Assembly: GCA_002104985.1 (NCBI GenBank) | Contig: MCGO01000020.1 | Span: forward strand, 310,001-374,000 | Direction: 5' to 3' | Length of the DNA stretch: 64,000 bases | Origin: Rhizoclosmatium globosum | Lineage: Eukaryota; Chytridiomycota; Chytridiomycetes; Chytridiales; Chytriomycetaceae | Shown: positions 10,184-21,300 of the stretch, one piece after another | How the letters are laid out: the number at the start of each line of letters is the position of its first letter | Numbering within the stretch: the stretch's first letter is position 1 | Position numbers and translations under genes: made by a program | The notes under the pieces: generated by a model | The model's database searches: none | The model's input: only the letters and a program-made list of their open reading frames with translations | What the model was told of the DNA's origin: nothing

Positions 10184-12345
10184 TTAATGCGATCCACCCA
10201 CAAACGCATCAACTTCTCTTCTCTCACCACAACCTTCATCCTCAGGAAGAAACATGGTCGTTACCACAAGTCCAATTGACCACACAAATATCACCATAAA
10301 AACAAACCAATAATTAAACGGAAACCCAAGTCCATTTGTAATACTCCAAGCCCACATAATCCCACCCAACGCCGGCCCAATACTCCTTACAAACGACGCA
10401 CTTGTCTGCGCAATCCCATTTATCAACCCAAGATTCTCCGCCGTTGCGGAATTGTTGATCAGGATAAATACAGATGTGTATGTGAGCACATTACAGAATT
10501 GACGGATGGATAAATTTAGGAGAAGGAGAAGCCAGACTATTGTTTTGTTTTCAAGGGAGGGGTTTATGGTTCCACTTAGGATTGGGTATGTGAGGTATGG
10601 AATCATGTAGAGTATGGCGCCCAAACGGAAGAGGGTTATTGGGGTGTATCGGCGTGTGAGTTGTGGGTAGAGGTAGAGCTGCATGTAAAGAGCGAGAGCG
10701 CCGATTATACTGAGGACAACTCCAACTTGAGCACTGTCGTAGCCGAGGCCACCGTCTTCTGGAGACGTTACAATCCAAAGCGAGAAAGCTTCATCAAGGA
10801 GAATGTTTTGGAAGGCAAGCAAAGCGTAGGCTATAATATTCATGACTGCAGCTTTTCCAAACGCGTTTTGAGGAAGGTTGTCAAGATTGTCAAGATTAGA
10901 TTGATTGATGTCAGAGTCAAAAGAATCTCGGTGGATACAATCCTGTGAGGAATCTTCAATTTCAAGAGCGGACGACGAGCCTTCTCCTTCGACAACTGTT
11001 TGGACGCTATCTCGTGGCTCATTACTCCGTATTGTCTTTTTCTTTCCAAGTCCTGACTCTTCATCCCGTAAGAGTCCACAACCAGTTTCTTGGCCTTCAG
11101 ATTGACAACTATTGACTGCAATGTACCCTTCCTGCCTGAACTTGGGATTGGTTTCTTCCATATAAAAGAAGCCAACCAAGAATCCTATGAAACTGACGCA
11201 GGCACTGATGCCGCAAGGCAGGAAGTAAGGATTGTGGGCCAGGAACTCATTTCCATCAAACCATTCTGGAAACTGTGTGACTGGATTTGCCAAACAGCCT
11301 CCAAGAACAGGTCCAATAATTGTACCCAAAGACCACATGATTCCAATTAAACTGAATCCAAAAGCTTGTGTCTTTGGGGTAGTTATTTCCCCAATCACGC
11401 ATTTTGCAATGCCAATATTTCCGTTGAGGAAACCGCTGTAAATTTGTTATGATAAGTAATTATAAAACCAGGTAGCACTACAAACCAAAACATACGCGAC
11501 AAAATTGCCATTTGTAGTGAATGTGCTTGTCCAAACATCAACAGAGATATTGAGTTTCCAAGCAGTCCAATCAGGAGAACTGGTCTTCTTCCCACTCGAT
11601 CGCTAACCCTGTTAAATCTCTACTGTCAAACAAACTCTTGGCAATTTAGTGTCAAACTCACCAGCCCCACAGCAAACTAGTCATAAACTGCGCCAAAGAG
11701 AAACTGCTTGCAATAAATCCAACATAGAATCCAACATCTTTTTCACTTGATATTCCAAAGTCCCGAACCATAAAATAAATAAATGGAACTTTCAAGAGTG
11801 AGTGAATACATCAACCAACAAACTAATTAATTACATAAAATGGTAAGTGAGACTGGTTCACAGAATATAACAAAGCAGAGGACGGTCATAATCTTTGCTG
11901 GTATTGGTTTGTCATCATTGGCATTGTCACGCGTAATTAATACAGCCTCCGACGCGTCTCCTCTCCCCAGCGGTCTTTGTTCTTCATGGATATTTGATGT
12001 TTGAGGCTGAAGGAAGGAGCCGTCCGCCGCCATCAAAGATTCTTCCTCATCTGAAGTCCTCAGTCCCAACGGAGACGGAGAACCAGCCAAAGTCGCTGGT
12101 GGCAGAGCAATGGCAAAGGCCTCAATTGCACAAGTTGAGCTTGAGGCGAACGAGTGAAGATGGCTCATCATCGCAAGTTTCTCCGCATTTGATTTGGCAA
12201 AGTGGCTCTGGCTCTGGCTCAGAAGCGACGATGAAAGTGTCCGGTTTCGCCCGACGTAATTCGAGTTTTCGGACGCGGTCGTGTCGCCTTGTCGGCTGTG
12301 CGTGCGTGACGATGACGATGACGTGCCGTGGTGGCTGTTTGACAT
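10184..12345 (-). CDS. MFS transporter (drug/proton antiporter type)
   Basis: A major facilitator superfamily carrier of the plasma or vacuolar membrane. The gene is read from 12345 down in at least four exons. Exon 1 codes for a Ser-rich, hydrophilic N-terminal extension of about 150 residues before the first membrane helix. Next come the MFS signature around DRVGRRPVLLIG (near 11600) and helix-rich exons, including MWSLGTIIGPVLGGC and the large last exon (10184-11398) with a long charged cytoplasmic loop (SEGQETGC to NLDNLPQNA) between the two halves. The set of helices fits 12 transmembrane segments. It resembles fungal transporters related to zinc-induced facilitator-like/ZRT proteins, which export organic compounds by proton exchange, but the substrate cannot be read from the sequence. 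Introns near 11840-11790, 11690-11610 and 11500-11440 have GT..AG ends. The gene is divergent from the LRRC34-like gene, about 130 bp away. Confidence 0.88.
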
Positions 12346-12477
12346 GTTTTCAAACTCGGAAAGAATTCCACCATCGGTCGGTGTTAACTTAGCATATTTT
12401 CAAGTTCTAGAGTCTTCGTTTCTATATTTAATTTAAAAGCAGAGATTGACCGCAAATCTCTCTCACGGTTTTACCCG

Positions 12478-14135
12478 ATGGACTCCACGGAACATGACAC
12501 GCTACCAATAGAGCCTGTATCAAAAGACCCGGCCGCAGAAGACTCTATTCACGTGATTGACTTCCTTGACGAGTACGTGAAACAGTGTACCATCAAAAAG
12601 GTCAAAGGTTGGTTTGCTAATCTGATTATTCACTCAATATCACGAAAAACTGAATTAAATCTATCTACTGCAGTTATCGAGTCACTACGAACATATTTAC
12701 AAACTTCGATCGATGATGGGTACCGTTACAGTTGTTTTCATTGTAGTCAACTCACAAAAACAACTCAGTTACATTCCAAAGTCTCTCACGCTAAAAGGTT
12801 CGAAAGATGATCTTCGCGAAAATAGAATCGATGACAACGGTGCCTATGTCATCTTTCGCGCACTCAACAATAATTGCTATTTGACGGTTATTGACCTTTC
12901 CTACAACGAAATTGGAGACAAAGGAGCATCATACATTGCAGAATTTATCAAGGTTCGTATTTCACATTTCAAATCAATCATAAACTGACCACTCACGTAA
13001 AGACTGACACACGCGTAAAACGATTTATCCTAAAATCCAACAACATTTCCCAACAAGGCGGTGCGCTCCTCGGAAAATCTCTCATGGTGAACGATTTCAT
13101 TCAAGAATTTGATATTTCCTATAATGAAATCGGACACCTTGGAGGAATGGAATTCGCCGCAACACTCCAAGTCAACACAACTCTCACGAAACTCTTACTC
13201 TCCCACTGCAGCCTTTCGACAGATGCGCTGATTGCTCTGAGTACGGTTCTCTGCTCAACGCGTACAATCAAGACACTCTGTTTGAGTAACAATGAAAACA
13301 ACTTTAGTAGGCTTACTCAAAGTTGCATCAACGATATTATTATGCACGTGAGTCATATGGTGAAAGAGAATCGAGGAGTAGAGAGACTTGGATTGGCGAA
13401 GAGTGGAATCAGTGATTTTATGATGGTTCAGTACTTGGCACCAGCTATACTCGTAAACCACAGGATCGCACGGTTGGATTTGAGTTGGTAACCTTTCTAT
13501 TGGGTACATGTATGGCTGAAGATACTCATTCTTGTTTTCAACAGTAACAAGTTCACTCGAGATGGAGGCGTGTCCTTGTGTCAGGCCTTGTATAAGCAAA
13601 TCTTTCTTACCCACTTGAATCTGAGTTGCTGTGCAATTCAAGATGAAGGCGCGGAAGCTGTAAGCGTCATGTTGATTCATAATAAGGCTCTACAAACGTA
13701 TGTCTGTTTTTGAGAACCAAAGTTGCTCATTCATGTAAACTAGACTTTTCTTGGATCACAACCGTATTGGAAGCCGCGGTTTAAGAAACATTGCGGAAGC
13801 ACTGCTTACAAAAAACAGGAGTTTGAAGTGTATCACGTTGTGGGGAAACTTTTGGGATGAACCTGCGTGCAAGGTAAAATTTCCACATCAACATTCCAAT
13901 TCTGTCTAACAACCAAAGACAGGAATTTGCCCCTCTCGTTGGCGGTCCTCGCAATATCGACAAGGAAAACTTAGGAGGTCCAAAAAAGAAGCCTGCTGCA
14001 CCTCCAAGTAACACGCGACTTGTCCCTGAAATGACTGATATCTGTTTCTACTTGACTGATAACGTCCTGACAGTCTGTCGGAATGACGACATGCATAACA
14101 AGGACTTTCTCTTGAATGTGGAAATTTTGAAGTGA
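12478..14135 (+). CDS. LRRC34: LRRC34-like leucine-rich repeat protein
   Basis: A protein built of ribonuclease-inhibitor-type leucine-rich repeats, encoded in about six exons from ATG 12478 to TGA 14133-14135. Repeats such as LTVIDLSYNEIGDKGA, EFDISYNEIGHLGG and LFLDHNRIGSRG have the LxxLxLxxNxIgdxG pattern. The end of the protein (ITLWGNFWDEPACK, then MTDICFYLTDNVLTVC) matches the characteristic C-terminus of animal LRRC34. That similarity is from memory of the family. LRRC34 is found mainly in organisms with cilia or flagella, so it fits a zoosporic fungus; its biochemical role is not established. Introns are short (for example 12958-13005) with GT..AG borders. The first intron boundary near 12607 was not fixed exactly. 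Confidence 0.75.
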
Positions 14136-14532
14136 AAAGTGCTGTTTCCACACAAAATCAGACAATAATCCCGGCAATAAAAGTTATTTTGTTTCTTTTT
14201 GGAATTACAACATCCTTGGCACAACGAAATAGCTACTCATTGTTTAAATTCTCTCCCAAATAAACCACGCGTTGCCAAACGAAGGGAAAGAAAGTATCCA
14301 CGCCAAATTACACAAAGAAGGAACACTGCCACAAGATACTGTCCCTTGCCCTTCTCGCTGCACTCAATGCCTTCACTCGTTGGAAAAGTGGCAGTAGGCA
14401 CTGGAGGAAGCAAATTCGAAACGGTAGGGAATTAACTCTATAAGCTGTATAAGAAAAAGCACAGTCCGTCTCACTAACCAAAACTCGCTGAATCACCAAA
14501 AAGGAGAATGCATAACATGTCATGTTTAATAA
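14136..14532. other. Intergenic; nothing convincing
   Basis: About 400 bp lie between two 3' ends (LRRC34-like and Elf1). Open frames of about 75 codons on both strands have no recognisable domain or splice-supported extension. Confidence 0.4.
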
Positions 14533-15115
14533 TTAGTCATCAAGGTCATCCTCATCATCATATTGTGCTGGTCGTGATTCTCTCCTTCCCTCTTTTTCTC
14601 CAGCATCCTCCTTATTGACATACTGAACAGCATCGACCCAGTCAGAGTAAACATCAATTGGTTCAGACAGATCTGCCATAATAATTTGTTGCTTTAGAGG
14701 CTTCCTACGCCAACGACATTCACCTACAGTTTGTCTTGGATTGAAACGTTACTCCGCATTTCTTGCACTCCAAATGGCCCACTTGATTATTCTTATCACT
14801 GAATAGTACAACCGTTATCCAGCGTCTGATAGTAAAGGGCTGCTCACATTCGAATTTGGACAGACATTTCATGATTGCATTGCATACACGTAAAGTCCTT
14901 TTCGAGCTTAAGCTTGATTTTGGCCTGAGGCTTCTTTGAGCTCTTCCGTTTGCCTAGAGCCGTGGATTAGAAGGTGTCGAGCGACGAAGAACAACGGTGT
15001 TCACAGCGCAAATCGATTCTGAGACCACCCAGCCGTACAGACTACTCGCAGTACCACGCTTTCCTCGCAGGTCTCAGACACTCATCTGGCCGACAGTTGC
15101 ACTGAACTCACCCAT
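14533..15115 (-). CDS. ELF1: Transcription elongation factor Elf1 (ELOF1)
   Basis: A small zinc-ribbon protein that travels with RNA polymerase II through chromatin. Four exons were reconstructed: 15115-15112 (only ATGG), 14953-14848, 14798-14728 and 14672-14533. They join to an in-frame product of 106 aa with all GT..AG borders. The protein starts GKRKSSKKPQAK after the initiator Met, has the two zinc pairs CMQCNH and CKKC, and contains NYLSEPIDVYSDWVDAV, the hallmark of Elf1. It ends in an acidic tail. Because the first coding exon is four bases long, simple ORF scanning misses the gene. The start lies about 40 bp from the divergent Dlt1-like gene, so the two probably share a promoter. Confidence 0.93.
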
Positions 15116-15156
15116 TGTTGTTTGCAAGAAAAAAGTTATTCACAAAGCCTGTCGTC

Positions 15157-15988
15157 ATGCTCCGCTTCAAGATCTTGTCCGTTTCGTCTCTTTTGATATT
15201 CATCATAGTTGTATCCACTCTTCTCGGCGTGTGTGGACTTGACCTTTTCATTCAAATCGTATCTATCAAAGACGACACCTCATCACTTACAAAGTTCCTC
15301 TTTATTGTCGGCGCTGCATGCGTGGTCTTGGTGAGAAATCATTTCCGGTTTAAACAGGTCGTCATATGCTAAACCTTTGATGCAGATTGTTGTTTCTGTT
15401 GGTATCCTCAGTGCTCGCAAGATCAGAATCCGGTCAGCGCTCAACCAAATCCCTCGTGTCTATGTCCCAATTCGAGAATCAGATATGCCTCGAGTAAGTC
15501 GAAATTTTGGCAAAAGCAGCTAACTCATTCACACCAGTTCTTGTATTCGCATGTCCAAAAGAAGTTGGCAGATTCTGCGTCTGTTCGACTGTCGCTCAAG
15601 CCGTTATCGGAGGAGCGGCATATGGACGGATATGGTCGAGGGACTGACGGTCAACTGATACATTTCAAGACGGCTGCTGCGAAAACTCTGCTGGTGCTCA
15701 GTAAGATGATTCTTCAGCCCTAAAATTCCATGCTAATTTGGTTATATTTCAGGTGAAACTGTTGCGTCAATATCTCCTTCGCTTGCTCATGATGGACTGC
15801 TTCCACTTAGATCATACTTTGAAATCCTTGCCCAAACGAACATCCCCTTCAATCCCCAATATGCTGAAGCGTACATTACGCGATATGATGGATTTGCAGT
15901 TAATCCAAATGAGGCTACGGAATTTGAATATCTGGAATTCATGAAAGTATTCACACTTCTCATGAGGTCGATTCAGCAAGCTTATTGA
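15157..15988 (+). CDS. DLT1: Dlt1-like fungal membrane protein
   Basis: Four exons (15157-15330, 15386-15493, 15538-15700, 15753-15988) join in frame to 226 aa. The N-terminus has two membrane helices: SSLLIFIIVVSTLLGVCGL, then one spanning FLFIVGAACVV and LIVVSVGIL across the first intron. After these come RIRSALNQIPRVYVPIRESD and a cytoplasmic region. This two-helix plan with the PRVYVPIRESD stretch resembles the fungal Defect-at-low-temperature protein 1 family, whose biochemical role is unknown. The identification rests on general resemblance, and the protein is shorter than the yeast member. It is divergent from Elf1 and convergent with aspartokinase. Confidence 0.6.
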
Positions 15989-16057
15989 GGGCCATTCTTT
16001 AGCATCATTGAGTACATATAAAAATAGAGAGTATATCATCAGTTTAATTGTCCGAAA

Positions 16058-17073
16058 TTACTCGTCGCCTAAAACACAAGCATCGTGCACCACTCGAAGC
16101 GCGAGAACACCCTTCGATCCTTCAATGACACAGGATATGTTAATTTCAGAAGCTCCTTGTGAAATCATTTCCAAGTTGATGGAATGTTTTGCAAGAGTGG
16201 AGAACATGAGAGCAGCGATTCCGACCATGCGCCTCATTTCACGACCGACTAGAGACAGAATAGTCATATTTGATAGAGTATCAACCTATTTGTTTGATGG
16301 ATAGTGTATAAGAATACAATGTAGCCCGTTGCGTTATAGCTTACCAATGCATACTTTTGCAAATCTGCAACAGCTAACTGAATCTTTTCCTCTGAAATAT
16401 GGGGCCCAAGCGCCATAGAGACGTGTACCTCACTTGTAGAAATCAAATCAACCACAATTCCATATTTGTCCAACGTGGAGAAGATCTTTGCAAAAAATCC
16501 ATGCGACAGTGTCTTTCGATTCGAGTGGATGTTCAATACAGTAATATTCTCTTTGATGGTGATGGCAGTGGCCATAGGTCTATGTACAGCAACAGCGCTG
16601 TCTCCATCTGTGGACGCTGACGGGTCCAGTTGAGGCATAATAACAGTACCGGCACCATCCGGCTTAAACGCGTTCTTGATGCGGATTGGAATAGAAGCGC
16701 GAATGACTTGGTCCATCGTGAATGGGTGAATAACTTCCGATCCGTAGTACGTCAACTCCGCAGCTTCCTCAGGAGAAATGGCTGACAGCAGGTGGGCTCG
16801 AGGGGCTTTGCGGGGATCAGCAGTGAAGATTCCATCAACTTCCTTCCAAATTTGGAGTTCCCGAGCTTTGAGACCAACTGCAATAAGTGCTGCTGTCAAG
16901 TCGGTGTATCCACGTCCAATAGTGGTAACAATGGATCCAGGGATGGGACCAAGATAACCAGTAACAACAGGAATACTGTCAGCAGGGAGTGCATTCATAA
17001 CTTCAGTGAGACGAGCAGCGAGGTAATCGTAAAAAGACTGGTCGAGGCTTTTTGGGTCAAACTTTTGTTGAAC
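16058..17073 (-). pseudogene. HOM3: Aspartokinase, C-terminal part, separated by retrotransposon insertion
   Basis: Aspartokinase phosphorylates L-aspartate, the first step toward threonine and methionine in fungi. This part has two exons (from 17073 down to 16345, and 16285-16058, stop at 16060-16058). It carries the rest of the kinase domain (TTIGRGYTDLTAALIAVG, ELTYYGSEVIHPF) and the ACT regulatory domains (ITIKENITVLNIHS and, in the last exon, GASEINISCVI), where threonine feedback acts in this family. At 17070-17073 the frame meets the 5' LTR and the reading frame runs on into LTR antisense sequence, so this piece lacks its start and the KFGGTSVG motif. The missing half lies at 30133-30809. 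Without the element and one copy of GAAC the two parts join in frame to about 478 aa, the usual fungal length. No other damage was seen. Confidence 0.93.
17070..17073. repeat. Target-site duplication GAAC, left copy
   Basis: The four bases before the 5' LTR (GAAC) equal the four after the 3' LTR at 30133-30136. Deleting the element and one copy restores the aspartokinase reading frame, which confirms the boundaries. Confidence 0.92.
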
Positions 17074-17779
17074 TGTCAGGGGATCTGACGGAGGGAGGGT
17101 TGCGGACTTCTCTTTTATTCTTTCTTTATTTATTTGTTTATTATCCGGTGGCTGTGTGGGAAAGCACCGGAAGGGGAAAATGTAAAAATAGAAACTACCT
17201 TGTGAACAAAGCAGCGTGCGAACGGGCTCTGTTGGTGGAGGGCGTCTGGAACAGGACGGGGCGCCACCCGACATACTTGAGCGAGGTGGCCTAGGTACGT
17301 TTCTCCCCCTTTTGAGCGTAGTGTCTAGCCTGAGCGTCGGGTTGACCTCCTGTAAGGGATGGAAGGGAGGCACCATGACTGCAGGCATGTAAGGACAGGA
17401 GGGTTAGTACGGGTTTCAAAGCTGGATGGTTTCCCACCTACCCAGACCCGCGCTACGGGAATAGGGGACTGATCAACGATCAACTGGGGATCACTGGACG
17501 GGTTCGGTGGATGTGGACCGAGGACAGTGATCGACTGCGGATGCGAACAGGACGGCTTGCGACAGGGATTCGCTGTAATGTGGGCTTGGACCTACTGGAC
17601 GGACTGTGGGAAGGAGGGGACTTCCACTGGCGCATCCGAGATGAGGGGATCGGTGATAAGGTGACGTTTTCCTTTTTTATGTATGAGTGAGATACTATTG
17701 ACTACGTGCTAGGTACCGTTACGTCGGACATGGACAACCTGACGTGCTTGGCGACGGCCGAGCCGGTATCCCGGTCACA
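17074..17779 (+). repeat. 5' LTR of the Gypsy element
   Basis: 706 bp, beginning TGTCAGGGGATCTGACGG and ending CCCGGTCACA. Read against the 3' LTR (29427-30132) it appears identical in length and sequence. LTRs are identical at insertion, so the copy is young. The LTR should hold the promoter and polyadenylation signal of the element; I could not pin down a TATA box or the R region. Confidence 0.95.
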
Positions 17780-18347
17780 GTGGGGGCCCAACACCAAATG
17801 CGAGTGTAGCGAGACGATTGGTCCGTCGATCGCTGGTCTTATTCCTCCGGCCTTCGGGCCGTCGAGATGATTATTTATAGCGTTGAGCTTAGCTCCGCAC
17901 TGCGTTGAGTTATACTCCGCCTCTATACAGGGCTCCGGCCTACCTTTATAAATGATGAAACTATGGTGTCGTAATGACACTGACAAATAGATGACTAATC
18001 ATCAAGGATCACCAGCAACTACAACAACAACAACTACAACTACAACACCATACAACTCGAAATCGATTCCGAAACGATTCAGTATTGCAGTAAACACGAG
18101 ACTGTGGAGATTAGAGGATGGAAGGAGCAGGCTTATTCCAACTCCCCTAACACACCCCAACACCTTTTATACTTTATGAATCAAATAAACTCTTTATTTC
18201 ACGAATATCAACCACTCGAGCCTTACCTGGTTGACAAAGACGTGAAGGAAGAAAAATGACAAATGAAATTTTTTAGAAATATTCCGACTCACCAAAGGAA
18301 TATGATTCTTTCTTTCCTTTTCCTTTTTTTTCTTCACTTTCAAAAGA
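17780..18347 (+). other. Retrotransposon 5' leader with UUCG hairpin and small upstream ORF
   Basis: 568 bp between the 5' LTR and the Gag-Pol ATG. At 17848-17861 the bases CGGCC-TTCG-GGCCG form a perfect 5-bp stem closed by a UUCG tetraloop, an exceptionally stable RNA hairpin. A related word (GCGTTGAG...CTCCGC) occurs twice just downstream (near 17880-17920). A 62-codon open frame (17991-18179) with a run of Thr codons precedes the main start. Such leaders usually hold packaging and dimerisation signals; that role is inferred. Confidence 0.55.
17781..17798 (+). promoter_or_regulatory. Candidate primer-binding site
   Basis: The sequence TGGGGGCCCAACACC starts one base after the CA end of the 5' LTR. 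A PBS begins with TGG, complementary to the CCA end of a tRNA. The primer tRNA was not identified: a discriminator C is implied, which is unusual, so the PBS assignment is tentative. Confidence 0.5.
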
Positions 18348-21300
18348 ATGCAAACAAACCGTATGAACCTCGACCCGCCCGCTGGGCCGACCTCGACTGC
18401 AGCTGCTGCCAATAGAGCCGGCGAGTCTACTCACCCGTATACTAATCCTGCAAGCAGGGGCGGTATTTCGAAACGTGGAGGTCGTAACCGTGTTGCTGCA
18501 CGCAGCATGGATTCTTTCTTGTCGAATAAGTCGGCAAACATTCGGCGCACAGGTGCGCTACCTTCGAGCCCTAAGCTCTACTTAATACTTATACTAATAC
18601 AATTCATTTTTATTATATTAGGTCGCGAAATGCCGGCTAACATTATTATTAACCAAAACAGCCACTTCATGGCAGAATCGGCAAAGTTATTAGCCCATAC
18701 GGTGCAGCTGATGGCTTCCATGGGTCAAAACTTGATGAACGAAGGCCTCCCTTACGACAAGGCTTGGGACGCTTGCCTCAAAACATCCAGCTTCCAATTG
18801 GAGCGACTCCTTGAACGCCAAAGAGAAGCCGACGCTATCGTTGCAGCAACACCACCTCTCCCACCACCTACCGAGGAGAACGCTACCCGTTACTTCCAAC
18901 CTCAAGGAGGTCGCTACAGCCGTAACCATAACCAAGGATCCTCCTCGAACGATACTACCACTCGTTCCGGACGTCTGTCCAATAGCACCAACCAGAACCC
19001 TGAGTTCATCCCAGTAAACGACCGAGAAGACGGAGAAATCCTGACCGATGCGCCCCGCTCACCAGCGCAATCAAGTAAGGAGAACTTCATTCCCGAACTA
19101 TATTTAACTGTAACACAGCCTCGGGTCTCACCGATGCCCTCGGCTCCACTGCGATCAACTAATACAAGTAACAACAAAAACACTACTCTTTATTTTTTGC
19201 GAACACTTTACAAAACCAATAAAATCTATTTGGAAAGTATCAACTTTGGACTTCTTCGAACAAACACACCAAAACGAGAAGAACCACATCCCCAAAGTCA
19301 GAAACTTCGGAAAATTCCCAGATCCAACGCAGGTTTTCTTTTCTTCCTGCTCTTTTTTATTCTCCGAAAGAAAAATTGTGATTCACGTAACGATAGCAGG
19401 AAGGTACAACCTTACCTTAATACAACCCCAACTAATCTACCTAATAGCATGAAAGTACAGCATAGCCCGAACAACATCAGAGCCAAACTCCGAAACCGAA
19501 CCCTTCTCGGCCGTGAAAGAACGACGTTCAGTTTTAGTCAGTCACAAGCCGACCCCTTCAGCCCAATCCCGGGCCTCTCCTTGGGTGGCCCTTCCAGTGG
19601 AGTCAGAAAGAATTTGGCTCGTCTAAACCTGAACAACGCCGACGAATCCTCCGACGAAGAAGGAAACGAAGGGCTTGCCAACTACCCACCACAAGAACCA
19701 CGTGATGAACAATCACAAAACCCGGACGAGGCGCCTCCGGAGGAAAACGAAAACGAGAATGATGACGAAGGTCAAGAAGACGACGAACAAACCCCAGACC
19801 AAGGCGAGGAACCACCGTCAAACCCAAACAACGAAGACAGACCCGTGTACTCCTACCACTTCTACGGATTTGACGTTCAGGTGGACTACGCCAACCTGAT
19901 GTTCCTCGGCATGGAACCGGACTGGGATGTACAACTCTACGCCGCAATGTTCTTTATTGCCGCCCTGTCGCTCCACCATTCCCGTACTGGAGTGCTACCT
20001 ATTCCAACCGTTCTCAGTGACGAAAATTTTGTTGCTTTTCTCGAATGGTTGTGCCTCAACGCCCAAAGAGGTTACGACCAGCTACCGGCAGATGTCTACC
20101 ACCCTGCGCTGCCACACTCTAGCACCGACGTGAACAAAACTCCGGCATTTATCCAGCTGGTTACCGGAATCTGGGCCATCCCCCTCTTCGACCGTCGAGA
20201 CATCTACGTCAATGTCACCCGATCCATCATGCCCCAGCCTCCTGCTAACAAAACCACCCCCGTAACACCTACGGCGAAAGTGACCAAGAAAGTGTCATTC
20301 ACACCAAAATTAGAAGGTAAACCCCCGAGCTCGGCTACAACAAAACTAACAACGAACCAAACAGCAAATCCGTTCGTCGCCACCACACCTTCGCGAGCTC
20401 CGCAACCCCACAATGCACCACGAACACCCAAGACCCAGACAATGAGACCCGGTCTCTTGACCCCTCGCACACCAACCGCCAGCCCTCAACCTCCACCCCT
20501 TGCCCACCTACCTCCTTCTACTGCAACGAAAGGACTTCAGATGAAGGTCAACGACTGGAACAAGGCCTTCTTCAAGCGGGCCCCTCCACTCACTGAGGCC
20601 AATGCCTTTGCCTTCCGTCAAGAGCTGGTCCAAACCTACGTCCAAGACGTTTCGCCATCGGGACTCTTTGCCGACGACCGCGGCTTTATTCAGGGCCTCT
20701 TCATGTACGGCATTGATGGTGATGCCTCCGCGAAGAACTTCTACGCAAAAGCCCGTCACACCCACTCGTTCCAAGAAGTCCTGGACGTCTTCGATCGATT
20801 CTACACCAGATCCCACGATGTGGAAAAATTCTACCGCTCAGTCAAGAGCTGGAAGGCTGTCCCCGGTGTGAAGGCTATCACTCAGGGAACACAACTGGAA
20901 CTCATGAACAACCAACAGGTGGACCATCGCCAACTCACCGCCCGTGAACTCAAGTATGTCTTCATTGTCGGATGGCCGGAAAACCAAACAGTTCGAGATC
21001 TCTTGTTCAAACGTGAAGTACGATTGCCTGATGGCCAAGGAACGATTCAAGACTACGAAAGCGACGACGTCACAATGGAACACATTGCGAGTGCACTGGA
21101 TTGCGACGACACACCCCAAACCGGAACAACGAGTACGAATTTAGACAAGAAGTCACTCGAAGCAGCTCTCAAGGAATTGGGATATCAGAAGACGTCTGAT
21201 GTCGCTGCAAACGTGTACAACGGTACGTCTCAGCGACTTGGTCGCTTACCTCCAAGGGATCAGGTGAAGAGCCGCGTACCACAAAACTCGCCAAAAGGAG

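Noticed and set aside
19603..19947. Open frames opposite to Gag-Pol
   Set aside because: Arg-rich antisense shadows of the acidic Gag region with no domain; the plus-strand polyprotein explains the sequence.
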